64,000 bases of DNA, from assembly GCA_025060595.1 (NCBI GenBank), contig JANXBX010000008.1, positions 1 to 64,000 on the forward strand. The letters are read 5' to 3'. The translations under genes were made by a program, and so were the position numbers. Under the pieces are notes generated by a model that saw nothing but the letters and a program-made list of their open reading frames with translations, ran no database searches and was not told the origin of the DNA. Shown piece after piece: positions 8,888 to 16,747 of the stretch (position 1 is its first letter; every line of letters begins with the position of its first letter). Origin of the DNA: Synergistota bacterium. Lineage in GTDB: Bacteria > Synergistota > GBS-1.

Positions 8888-10390
8888 ATGGAGCTTTTAG
8901 GTGCTTTTTATAAGGTTATGCTCGACCCGATAAGCTGGTTTTTAATGGTTATCGGTGTAGCAGCTGGCACACTCTTTGGAGCGCTTCCAGGTATAAGTAC
9001 TTCTATGGGTGTTGCTCTAATGTTACCTTTTACCTATAAGCTTGATGTTGTTTATGCTCTTATACTATTGGTTTCAACTTACTGTGGTGGCGTTTTTGGA
9101 GGATCTATAACCGCAATCATGTTTAATATCCCTGGAACTCCAGAAGCGACACCTACCACATTTGATGGCTACAAGATGACGTTGAAAGGTGAAGGTGGAA
9201 AGGCCCTTGGAACAGCTATAGCTTGTTCGGCATTTGGAGGAGCTTTTAGCGTTGTAATGATGGCTTTGATTTCTCCTCTTTTGGTTAAAGCAGCGTTAAG
9301 TTTTAGCCCTGCTGACTATGCTGCTGTTGCCTTTTTAGGTTTAAGTGCTGTAGCTGGTTTAGGTTATGGACCTAAAGAGCAGTTAAAGGCTTTACTTTCG
9401 GTAACCTTAGGCTTGCTTTTAGCTACTGTTGGTATAGATGCTATAACAGGTGTTCCTCGTTTTACCTTTGGCTCGTCAGCCCTTCTTGGTGGTATAAAGT
9501 TTATACCCGTAATGATAGGGGCCTTTGCTGGTGGGGAGGTTTTAAGACAGATAGAGGATAGAAAGAAGGGTTTAGGTGAGGAGATAGTTCTTTACAAGAA
9601 GGAAATAACAGCTAAGATTCCATCCTTAAGGGAGTTTTTAGCTATAAAGTGGACGATACTTAAATCGGCTTTCATAGGATTAGGTATAGGGATTCTTCCT
9701 GGAGCTGGTGCAACTATAGCTGCCTTTGTAAGTTATGGTGTAGCTAAAAGATCGTCTAAGCATGGGGATAAATTTGGAACCGGAATAATGGAAGGCGTTG
9801 CCGCTCCAGAGACAGCAAATAATGCTTCTACAGGAGGAGCAATGGTTCCTTTGCTTTCCCTTGGTATTCCAGGGAGTGGAACTACAGCGGTTATCTTAGG
9901 TGTTTTCCTTATGTATGGAATTCAACCTGGGCCTTTACTTTATGCTAAGGATCCGCAGCTTGTTTATTCTATAATAATAGGAATGTTTTTAGCTAACGTA
10001 TTAATGCTTTTTATTGGAAAGCTTGGAGTGAAGCTATTTGTTCAGACCCTTAGGCTACCCTATTATGTTATAGGAACATCTATATTGCTTCTTTCCCTTA
10101 TAGGTTCCTATGGTCTTGATAATGATATAGATGATGTTTGGGTATGTCTGGTATTTATGGTTATAGGTTACTTCATGAGGAAGTATGGTTTTCCTGTAGC
10201 TGCTTTAGTTTTAGGTTTGGTTTTAGGGAAGCTTATAGAGAATAATCTTAGAAGAGCGCTTATAATATCTGGTTTCAGCTGGAGCGCTGCTCTTGGAAGG
10301 CCTTTAACTATTTCTCTTGTAGCCATAACGATATTCATGCTTGTTTGGCCGTATATAAAGGCGTTTAGGGAAAAGGTAAAAGGCGTTTAG
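8888..10390 (+). CDS. tctA: Tricarboxylate transporter large membrane subunit TctA
   Basis: About 500 residues with roughly 11-12 membrane segments, the TTT permease. Family motifs are GTLFGALPGISTSMGVALMLP near the N-terminus and, in the second half, GILPGAGATIAAFVSYGVAK, PETANNASTGGAMVPLLSLGIPG and LMYGIQPGPLL. These two loop motifs form the carboxylate/Na+ site in the family. ATG 8888 is chosen over GTG 8879 because GAGGGGTG lies six bases before it. With TctB and the two TctC proteins this makes a complete citrate/aconitate-type importer. Confidence 0.95.
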   Translation: MELLGAFYKVMLDPISWFLMVIGVAAGTLFGALPGISTSMGVALMLPFTYKLDVVYALILLVSTYCGGVFGGSITAIMFNIPGTPEATPTTFDGYKMTLKGEGGKALGTAIACSAFGGAFSVVMMALISPLLVKAALSFSPADYAAVAFLGLSAVAGLGYGPKEQLKALLSVTLGLLLATVGIDAITGVPRFTFGSSALLGGIKFIPVMIGAFAGGEVLRQIEDRKKGLGEEIVLYKKEITAKIPSLREFLAIKWTILKSAFIGLGIGILPGAGATIAAFVSYGVAKRSSKHGDKFGTGIMEGVAAPETANNASTGGAMVPLLSLGIPGSGTTAVILGVFLMYGIQPGPLLYAKDPQLVYSIIIGMFLANVLMLFIGKLGVKLFVQTLRLPYYVIGTSILLLSLIGSYGLDNDIDDVWVCLVFMVIGYFMRKYGFPVAALVLGLVLGKLIENNLRRALIISGFSWSAALGRPLTISLVAITIFMLVWPYIKAFREKVKGV

Positions 10391-10392
10391 CA

Positions 10393-11760
10393 ATGCTTTC
10401 TCCAACTCAGAGGCTAGCGTTCTTCATTAAAGGTCTTAGTTATGAGAGTTTACCGGATATCGTTAAGGAAAGGGCTAAAGAATCAGTTATAGATACCTTA
10501 GCTGTAGCTATAGCTGCCTCCTGCTTTGAGGAAGTTCCTTATGTTGTTCAAGAGATTTTAAGTCATGACGAATCTTCTGAATCGACCGTATGGGGTTATA
10601 ATCGTAAAGCTTCGGTTTTTAACTCTGCTCTTTTAAATGGAATCATGGGACATGCTTTGGAGCTTGATGATGTCCATAAAGAGTCAAAGACCCATCCAGG
10701 TACGGTTGTTATTCCTGCTGTTTTAAGTGTAGGTGAGCTTTTAGCTTCCTCTGGAAGAGAGATAATAGAAGCTATCGTGGCAGGTTATGAAGTAATGATA
10801 AGAATTGGTATGGGTATAGGTGTTAGCAGTCATCGGTTAAAAGGGTGGCATGTAACGGGCACAGCTGGAACTTTTGGAGCGGCAGCTGGGGTAGCGAAGC
10901 TATTAAAACTTGATGAATCTCAAATAGTAAGTGGCCTAGGTTTGGCTGGTACCCAATCGTCTGGGTTATGGGCTTTTACTGCAGATGGAGCTACCTGTAA
11001 AAAGCTTCATCCAGGACATGCTGCCTATTGTGGCGTTTTGTCCGCTTTTCTCTCTAAGGCTGGCATGACAGGGTCAAGTAGGATACTTGATGCGGAAGAT
11101 GGAGGATTATTTCGCGCTACCTCGGATGAGTATGATCTTTCCTTAGTCACGAAAGATTTGGGAGAGGCCTTTGAGATAGTTAATGTTGATCGCAAACCCT
11201 ATGCTTGTTGTAGAAGTATGCATCCTCCTATAGATGCGATACTTAAGTTAAAAAAGGAATATAATCTTGAGCCTGAGGATATAGAGTCTATATATATAAA
11301 GACTTATAAAGTTGCCATTAAGCAATGTGCCTTCACTAAAAAACCTGTTAACGTTGCTGAAGCGAAGTTCTCTATGGCTTATGGTGTTGCAGTAGCTTTA
11401 TATGATGGTTGTGCTCTTGTAGAGCAGTTTAGTCCGGAGAGAATAAGAGATCCTAAGGTTTTAGCCCTATCGGATAAAGTGTATATAGAGGAGGATGAGG
11501 AATTTACGTCTAGGTATCCTCTTGAATGGGGTTGTGAGGTCACGGTTCTAACAAAGAGAGGAGAAAGATTTACTACTAGGATTTACGCTGCTAAGGGAGA
11601 CTCTAGGAGGAATCCTATGAATACCGAAGAGATAAAGGATAAGTTTATGAGATTAACCCAGCCTATACTTAAGGAGAAAGCTGAAAGGCTTTATGAAATG
11701 CTGGTTAACATGGAAAGTTTAAAGGATATAAGTGAGTTGAGTAATTTATTGAAAACTTAA
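10393..11760 (+). CDS. MmgE/PrpD family dehydratase or decarboxylase
   Basis: A 455-residue MmgE/PrpD-family enzyme. The family contains 2-methylcitrate/citrate dehydratase (PrpD) and cis-aconitate decarboxylase. Visible signature regions are NGIMGHALELDDVHKE, THPGTVVIPAVLS, GWHVTGTAGTFGAAA, KKLHPGHAAYCGV and YACCRSMHPPIDA. It starts two bases after tctA ends and is the last gene of the prpF-tct operon. Context suggests it acts on an imported tricarboxylate such as citrate or aconitate. Whether it dehydrates (giving cis-aconitate for aconitase) or decarboxylates (giving itaconate) cannot be decided here. Confidence 0.88.
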   Translation: MLSPTQRLAFFIKGLSYESLPDIVKERAKESVIDTLAVAIAASCFEEVPYVVQEILSHDESSESTVWGYNRKASVFNSALLNGIMGHALELDDVHKESKTHPGTVVIPAVLSVGELLASSGREIIEAIVAGYEVMIRIGMGIGVSSHRLKGWHVTGTAGTFGAAAGVAKLLKLDESQIVSGLGLAGTQSSGLWAFTADGATCKKLHPGHAAYCGVLSAFLSKAGMTGSSRILDAEDGGLFRATSDEYDLSLVTKDLGEAFEIVNVDRKPYACCRSMHPPIDAILKLKKEYNLEPEDIESIYIKTYKVAIKQCAFTKKPVNVAEAKFSMAYGVAVALYDGCALVEQFSPERIRDPKVLALSDKVYIEEDEEFTSRYPLEWGCEVTVLTKRGERFTTRIYAAKGDSRRNPMNTEEIKDKFMRLTQPILKEKAERLYEMLVNMESLKDISELSNLLKT

Positions 11761-11804
11761 TAAGCTTGTGAAACATCTTTCCCTTCCTTCTTGATGTTTT
11801 GGAC

Positions 11805-11833
11805 TTGACGAAGGAGATTACCTTAGGTATAAT
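11805..11833 (+). promoter_or_regulatory. Promoter of the citrate synthase-gntR operon
   Basis: TTGACG (11805-11810), a 17-base spacer and a perfect TATAAT (11828-11833). The 23-bp palindrome at 11846-11868 starts about 13 bases downstream of the -10 box, covering the early transcribed region. Confidence 0.8.
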
Positions 11834-11845
11834 ATCGAGCAATTA

Positions 11846-11868
11846 TACATCATACAATATATGATGTA
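11846..11868. promoter_or_regulatory. 23-bp palindromic operator, site 2
   Basis: Arms TACATCATACA and TATATGATGTA around a central A, with one mismatch between the arms. It shares the ATCATA...TATATGAT core, length and symmetry centre with the perfect palindrome at 5099-5121. It lies just downstream of a strong promoter, so binding would repress the operon that contains the gntR gene itself (autoregulation, inferred). Confidence 0.75.
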
Positions 11869-11891
11869 TTTAAAAGTGAAGGGAGGGAAAG

Positions 11892-13031
11892 TTGTTGTGT
11901 GTTGAAGGAGAGGTAAAATGGGGGCTTGAGGGTGTCATTGTAACGGTGAGCTCCATCTCTTACTTGGACGGGGAGAAGGGATTGCTCTCTTACAGAGGTT
12001 TCGCTGTTGAGGAACTAGCTTGTAATTCTTCCTTTGAAGAGGTGGCTTACCTTTTGTGGTTTGGGGCGTTGCCGACGAGTGATGAATTAAATTGGCTTTC
12101 ATCAGAGCTTTCTAAGGAGAGAGATATACCTTTGGAAGTGGTAAATATAATGAAACTTTTTCCCAAGAAAACTCATCCAATGGATGTTCTAAGAAGCGTA
12201 GCTTCTATTCTAAGTTTTTACTCAGAGGATGACTCTATTTCTTTCAAAAATGCTATACATTTAACAGCTAAACTTCCCACAGTAGCTGCTTATTGGTATA
12301 GGTTAAGAAACGATTTACCGTTGATACCACCTGATAGAAGCTTAAGTCATGCTGATAATTTCCTTTACATGATGTTTGGCGAGGTTCCTGAGTATTCTGA
12401 TCTATTCGATAAGATGCTTATACTTCATGCAGAGCAGGAGATAAACGCATCTACTTTTTCTGCGATGGTTACCTCTTCTACGTTAAGCGATATTTACTCT
12501 GCTGTGGTCTCCGCTATAGGAACATTAAAGGGGTCCCTTCATGGTGGGGCTAACGAAAAGGTTTTAGAGATGTTAGAGGAAATAGGATGTATTGAAAACA
12601 CTGAAAGCTACTTTAACGCTATGGTTTCAAGAAAGGAAAGGATTATGGGATTTGGTCATAGAGTATATAAGACCTATGATCCGAGAGCAAAGCTTATGAA
12701 GGAATGGCTTTGCGAGTTGAATGAAATTCAAAAGGTGAAATATTTGGATATAGCTTTGAAGCTTGAGGAGCTAGTTTTGGAAAAGTTTAAGGATAAAAGG
12801 ATTTATCCTAATGTAGACTTTTTCTCTGGTATTTTGTACAATCATTTTGGTATACCAAGGGACTATTTTACAGTTTTGTTTGCCATGGCAAGGATCGTGG
12901 GATGGACGGCTCATGTGATCGAGTATCGTCAGAATAATAGGCTTTTTAGACCATTAGCGATCTATAATGGTCCTGTAAATTTAAGTTATAAGGAAGTTAA
13001 GAAACAAATTAGTAAGGGAGCGGCTTCATAA
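11892..13031 (+). CDS. Citrate synthase (or 2-methylcitrate synthase)
   Basis: A 379-residue citrate synthase of the short bacterial type. Catalytic regions are visible: the first His in GSLHGGANEKV, the second in GFGHRVYKTYDPRAK, the Asp in NVDFFSGI, plus HAEQEINASTF. TTG 11892 follows GGGAGG by five bases; TTG 11895 is equally possible. Motifs alone do not separate citrate from 2-methylcitrate synthase. The nearby aconitase and icd, and the lack of prpB in the window, favour citrate formation from acetyl-CoA and oxaloacetate. Same operon as the downstream GntR regulator. Confidence 0.92.
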   Translation: MLCVEGEVKWGLEGVIVTVSSISYLDGEKGLLSYRGFAVEELACNSSFEEVAYLLWFGALPTSDELNWLSSELSKERDIPLEVVNIMKLFPKKTHPMDVLRSVASILSFYSEDDSISFKNAIHLTAKLPTVAAYWYRLRNDLPLIPPDRSLSHADNFLYMMFGEVPEYSDLFDKMLILHAEQEINASTFSAMVTSSTLSDIYSAVVSAIGTLKGSLHGGANEKVLEMLEEIGCIENTESYFNAMVSRKERIMGFGHRVYKTYDPRAKLMKEWLCELNEIQKVKYLDIALKLEELVLEKFKDKRIYPNVDFFSGILYNHFGIPRDYFTVLFAMARIVGWTAHVIEYRQNNRLFRPLAIYNGPVNLSYKEVKKQISKGAAS

Positions 13032-13054
13032 ATAAATTTTATGGGGGCGAGGCG

Positions 13055-13720
13055 GTGCTTTTACTCATGATAGAGAGAAGGTCTTTGAAGGATGAGGTGT
13101 TAGAGAAGGTTAAAAGCTATATAGTTTCAGGGCGTTATCTTCCTGGGCAGAAAGTGGTTATAGACAGTCTTGCTAAGGAGCTTGGGGTTAGTGTGACTCC
13201 TGTACGGGAAGCTTTGCACTATCTGGCAGCTCAGGGATTGTTGGTTTCAGAGCCTCACCGGGGATTTTTAGTTAAGAAGTGGAGTAGAAAGGAAATAGAA
13301 GACCTTCTTTCATTAAGGGCTTATCTTGAAAGGCTTGCTGCTAAGCTATTTATAGAGCGAGGATATGATGCTTATATTGATCTCCTTAGGGAGAAGCTTA
13401 AGGAGATGGAGCTAGCTTCTGGTATGAGCAGTGTAGAAGAGATGACCAGGCTTAACTCTGAGTTTCATGCGATAATTGTTAAAGGGGCTGGAAATGAAGA
13501 GCTTCGGCGTGTTATAGATTCTTTAAGTGAGAAGCTTTATAGGGTTAGAGTTCTTTCAATATCCTATCCAGGTAGGTTTAAGGATTCTTATAAGGAGCAT
13601 ATGGATATCTATGAAGCCATAGAAAGTAAAAATATTTCTCTTGCTGAAAAGAGAGTAGAGGAGCACATAAATAGTATTTTAAGAGTTCTCCTTAAAAGGT
13701 TTGAGGAGGGCTTAATTTAA
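13055..13720 (+). CDS. GntR-family transcriptional regulator (FCD domain)
   Basis: A 221-residue regulator. The N-terminal winged helix-turn-helix (about residues 10-75) includes LAKELGVSVTPVREALHYL and PHRGFLVKKW. The C-terminal all-helical FCD ligand domain (about 80-215) contains the metal/ligand-type residues D/H of LNSEFHAIIVKGAGNEEL and EHMDIYEAIESKN. FCD regulators typically sense small organic acids, and citrate or aconitate would fit here. GTG 13055 follows GGGGG by seven bases; ATG 13067 is an alternative. Cotranscribed with citrate synthase, it is the natural candidate to bind the palindromes at 5099-5121 and 11846-11868. Its 3' end overlaps the convergent kinase gene by 29 bases. 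Confidence 0.92.
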   Translation: MLLLMIERRSLKDEVLEKVKSYIVSGRYLPGQKVVIDSLAKELGVSVTPVREALHYLAAQGLLVSEPHRGFLVKKWSRKEIEDLLSLRAYLERLAAKLFIERGYDAYIDLLREKLKEMELASGMSSVEEMTRLNSEFHAIIVKGAGNEELRRVIDSLSEKLYRVRVLSISYPGRFKDSYKEHMDIYEAIESKNISLAEKRVEEHINSILRVLLKRFEEGLI

Positions 13721-14750
13721 GCTTAAGCCTCTTTAGAGCTACTAGGATTGCTCCGATTGCCGATGCCTTTTCGGCAACCTCATATGAAAGGACCTTCACA
13801 TTGATTTTGAGTGCTTCCGATGAGATCCACATGTTGAATAATTTTCCGAAAATTTCTCTTAGTGGACCTGTTCCCCCAATGAATATGTTGGCCTCTCCTT
13901 GATCAATTAAGCTCTTGAATCTTTGATCTTTCTCGAGAGCTAAGATATCTATACTACCGAGCGCGCCCCAAAGGAAGCTTCTTCTCTGGTCAGTATTAGA
14001 TTCGCTCATTAGATGAAGAAGCCTTATCATAAATAGGCTTCGAGTTAATCCGCATTGGCGAGCCATTTTAAAGCCGTTAAGAAGGAACTCTTCATCAAGG
14101 TAGCTTAGCTTTAAGTCTTCAAGAGATCTTCCCAATAGCGTTGAAGATACCAAGGCGCTTGCAAGCTCTCCTGTTATGGTTGTTAAAGAGCCTTTTATGC
14201 GCTTATTTTCATCTATAAATATGAACTTTGTATGAGAGCCAGGTATAACTATTATCGCTGGTTTTTCTATTTTCTCGAGCTCTATGATCCCAAAGCTTTC
14301 ACATTCTTCGCCTCTCATTATGTCGCAAGATTTTATTTGCTCAAAGAGAGAGCCTTTTTCCTCTTTTGGGATCGTCTTTACTCCTGGTATGAATAAAATG
14401 GGTTTTGGCCATATCCTTTCAAAGAGCTTTTCAACTATGTTTGAGGCTACCTCTTCAAGGCCAGCTGGAGCAATAACATGCTGGACTTCAAGAAGGCCTG
14501 CCTCTGAGGTTATCATCCCCGAGGCTGCGATTCCCATTATTTCATTTGAGGATATACTCCCTTCCTCAATTACCCTTGATATGCATTTAATTAAGGCTTC
14601 CTCTAAGGCCTCTTTACCTTTTAATCTTGTATCCTTAGCACCTATATTTTCACTTACTTTAGCCACTATAGATAGACTGCTTAAATCTACTAGTCTTACT
14701 CTTGTGTTAGTTGTGCCTCCATCTATCGTTATGAAGAATTTCTTTTCCAT
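13692..14750 (-). CDS. 2-dehydro-3-deoxygalactonokinase-like sugar-acid kinase (DgoK family)
   Basis: A 352-residue DgoK-family kinase (ASKHA fold). It has the phosphate-binding opening ITIDGGTTNTRVRLVD, the family segments GVKTIP, DIMRGEECES and VIPGSHTKFI, and a late IGGTGPLRE. DgoK phosphorylates 2-keto-3-deoxygalactonate, but relatives act on other keto-deoxy acids. It is the last gene of the leftward operon dehydrogenase-RraA-LarA-kinase, starting 13 bases after the larA stop. A KDPGal aldolase is not nearby; the RraA-like aldolase in the operon may take that role (inference). Confidence 0.85.
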   Translation of the reverse strand: MEKKFFITIDGGTTNTRVRLVDLSSLSIVAKVSENIGAKDTRLKGKEALEEALIKCISRVIEEGSISSNEIMGIAASGMITSEAGLLEVQHVIAPAGLEEVASNIVEKLFERIWPKPILFIPGVKTIPKEEKGSLFEQIKSCDIMRGEECESFGIIELEKIEKPAIIVIPGSHTKFIFIDENKRIKGSLTTITGELASALVSSTLLGRSLEDLKLSYLDEEFLLNGFKMARQCGLTRSLFMIRLLHLMSESNTDQRRSFLWGALGSIDILALEKDQRFKSLIDQGEANIFIGGTGPLREIFGKLFNMWISSEALKINVKVLSYEVAEKASAIGAILVALKRLKLKLSPPQTF

Positions 14751-14763
14751 CCCTTTACCCTCA

Positions 14764-16047
14764 TTAATTTTGTGCTAGCTTTGGAAGTACAGTTGTGGAT
14801 CTTGGGAAAACAGCTATCTTACACTGTCTTCCATATCTAGCAATTACTCTGTCGATGGCCTCTTGCAATGTAAGGCAGCTTTCGATTCCCATCTTCTCAA
14901 TTATATGAGGCTCTATCTTTTGCGTTACTATTATCATTCTAACCTTTTCTAATGTTCTCGCCCATATTTGAGCTCCCCATTGATCTTTAACCGGGGATGT
15001 ATAGCACTTTTCAATTATAGCCTCAGGTTTTCCTAAACACATTAGCTCGTAAAACTCTCGATGGTGTCCGATTCCCTCCGTTCCCTCCATAGGCAGTATT
15101 ATAGTTCCTCCATCTTTTATGATTTTACTTTTTGTTCTAAAAACTGCTGATGTTATCTTCGGTCCTTGATAAAGTACTTGATCTAGTGGGAATCCGCTTG
15201 CTGTTATAGCCACGTCACAAGGATGAGGAAGTTCGACTTCTCTGAAGCTTCTAGAAAGCTCTACTCCTTTAAGCCATGCTTTTTCTAAATCTCCGCCTAC
15301 GGCCCAGGTGAGCTTTTCATTTTGATTTAAGACTAAGTTTAAGATAAAGTCTACCCTTATCGCTCTTGCAAACTCCATAGCATCCTCATGTTGGGGATTC
15401 CCCTCTAGTACACCGTTTACCGCAAGCGGATGGTCCATCATCTTAGCATTGTGGTTATGCATTACAGCTTTTTCGCTTGCTATCCCGGGCATGATGCTTT
15501 TTCTCCCACCTGTGAAACCAAATTGCTGGTGGGGCTCTATATATCCTGTGAGTATAAGTACATCTGTTTCTACAGCTATTCTGTTAACTTCTATAGGGGT
15601 TCCTCTGCTTGTTTCCCCTAGATATACTAAATTAGACTTATCTTTGTAATCGTGATTTATTATCTTAACTCTTTTAACGATGTTTTCTCCATAAAGGTTT
15701 TTTTGTTCCTCTATGGTTAATCCTCGATGTAATCCTGTTGCGATAAGAAGAGTGATGTCTTCGTCTTTCACTCCGCATCTATTTAAATACTCAAGGAGAA
15801 TAGGTAGCACTACTTTGTAAGGTATAGGTCTTGTTATATCGCTTACTACTATACAGACCTTTTTACCCGGCTTAGCTAGCTTGGATAAGGGCGGAGTTCC
15901 TATGGGTTCTTCAAGCGCCTTTGTGATCTCTTCTATAGGATCTTTTGCTGGTTCTACCCCTGGAGCTTCGTAAATTCCCATCAGGTTTTCCGTTGGAATG
16001 TTTGCGCTTATATAGTTATGGCCAAAAGGTATGGTAACTTTTATCAA
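14764..16047 (-). CDS. larA: LarA-family nickel-pincer racemase/epimerase
   Basis: A 427-residue LarA (DUF2088) homologue. LarA of Lactobacillus uses a covalently bound nickel-pincer nucleotide to racemise lactate through hydride transfer. The key residues are all in register: His107 (GLHRG), His173 and Lys183 in EPHQQFGFTGGRK (Lys carries the cofactor), and His199 in HNHNA. Homologues act on several 2-hydroxy acids, and the sugar-acid neighbours argue for something larger than lactate. The cofactor makers LarB, LarC and LarE are not in the window and must be elsewhere if this enzyme works as expected. Two bases separate it from the upstream RraA-like gene. Confidence 0.9.
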   Translation of the reverse strand: MIKVTIPFGHNYISANIPTENLMGIYEAPGVEPAKDPIEEITKALEEPIGTPPLSKLAKPGKKVCIVVSDITRPIPYKVVLPILLEYLNRCGVKDEDITLLIATGLHRGLTIEEQKNLYGENIVKRVKIINHDYKDKSNLVYLGETSRGTPIEVNRIAVETDVLILTGYIEPHQQFGFTGGRKSIMPGIASEKAVMHNHNAKMMDHPLAVNGVLEGNPQHEDAMEFARAIRVDFILNLVLNQNEKLTWAVGGDLEKAWLKGVELSRSFREVELPHPCDVAITASGFPLDQVLYQGPKITSAVFRTKSKIIKDGGTIILPMEGTEGIGHHREFYELMCLGKPEAIIEKCYTSPVKDQWGAQIWARTLEKVRMIIVTQKIEPHIIEKMGIESCLTLQEAIDRVIARYGRQCKIAVFPRSTTVLPKLAQN

Positions 16048-16048
16048 G

Positions 16049-16747
16049 TTAAAGCCTCCCGAATTCCTTAAGAAGATCCTCTAATCCCTTGCCTTCCCTG
16101 ATTCTTTTTCTGGTTAATTCTTCTTGTTCAGCTAAAGCTTGGGCTTTTAGTAAAACTTCCTTTGCCTTTTCCTGCGGAACCACTGTTACTCCTATTTCGT
16201 CAGCTATGATGATATCTCCGGGTTTTACTATAACGCCTCCACAGGTTATGGGTACATTTATCTCTAAAGTATCAAGGCGTCCAGAGTAAGGAGAGTGGGT
16301 TGACCTTGGAATTACTCCCCGAGAAGCTATTGGAAATCCTAAGTCTCTTATTTCATCGGTATCCCTAATGGAGCCATCTACAACCGCACCAGCTATTCCC
16401 TTATGCATGCATAAATTCGCCATAAGTCCTCCCCATACGGATGTTTCCGTTTCCCCGCGAGCATCGACTACGATTACATCTCCAGGTTGAGCTACAGATA
16501 GAGCATAAAGGGGATCTACGAGATCACCAGGATATAGTTTAACAGTTAAGGCCGGCCCAGCAAATTTCTTTGAACGATCTATAAGCTTTATTTGAGAGTG
16601 CATCACTCCAGCTCTTTCTTGTGCATCTGCCACAACGCAACTTATGCTATAGGTTGGAAGGAGCTTTTTGAATCCCTCAACTACTTCCCAATCAACGTTT
16701 GCGTGAGCTAAAATCTTAGGAAAGCTTTTCTTTTCCTCTTTACACAT
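16049..16747 (-). CDS. RraA-like aldolase (HMG/CHA aldolase family)
   Basis: A 232-residue RraA-family protein. Besides RNase E inhibitors, this family contains 4-hydroxy-4-methyl-2-oxoglutarate aldolases and oxaloacetate decarboxylases. Motifs typical of the active aldolases are present: SVWGGLMANLCMHKGIAGAVVDG and the catalytic SIRDTDEI, followed by PGDIIIADEIGVTVVP. The catabolic context (2-hydroxyacid dehydrogenase, LarA, sugar-acid kinase) fits an aldolase that splits a 2-keto acid to pyruvate. Its ATG overlaps the stop of the upstream dehydrogenase (TAATG), so the two are translationally coupled. Confidence 0.85.
   Translation of the reverse strand: MCKEEKKSFPKILAHANVDWEVVEGFKKLLPTYSISCVVADAQERAGVMHSQIKLIDRSKKFAGPALTVKLYPGDLVDPLYALSVAQPGDVIVVDARGETETSVWGGLMANLCMHKGIAGAVVDGSIRDTDEIRDLGFPIASRGVIPRSTHSPYSGRLDTLEINVPITCGGVIVKPGDIIIADEIGVTVVPQEKAKEVLLKAQALAEQEELTRKRIREGKGLEDLLKEFGRL

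Noticed and set aside
1893-13031. A full methylcitrate cycle for propionate oxidation.
   Set aside because: PrpF, PrpD-like and a citrate-synthase-family protein are present, but no 2-methylisocitrate lyase or propionyl-CoA gene is in the window, while aconitase and icd are.
15430-15649. Two overlapping plus-strand frames inside larA.
   Set aside because: They are shadows of the larA coding strand; the larA frame carries all catalytic motifs.
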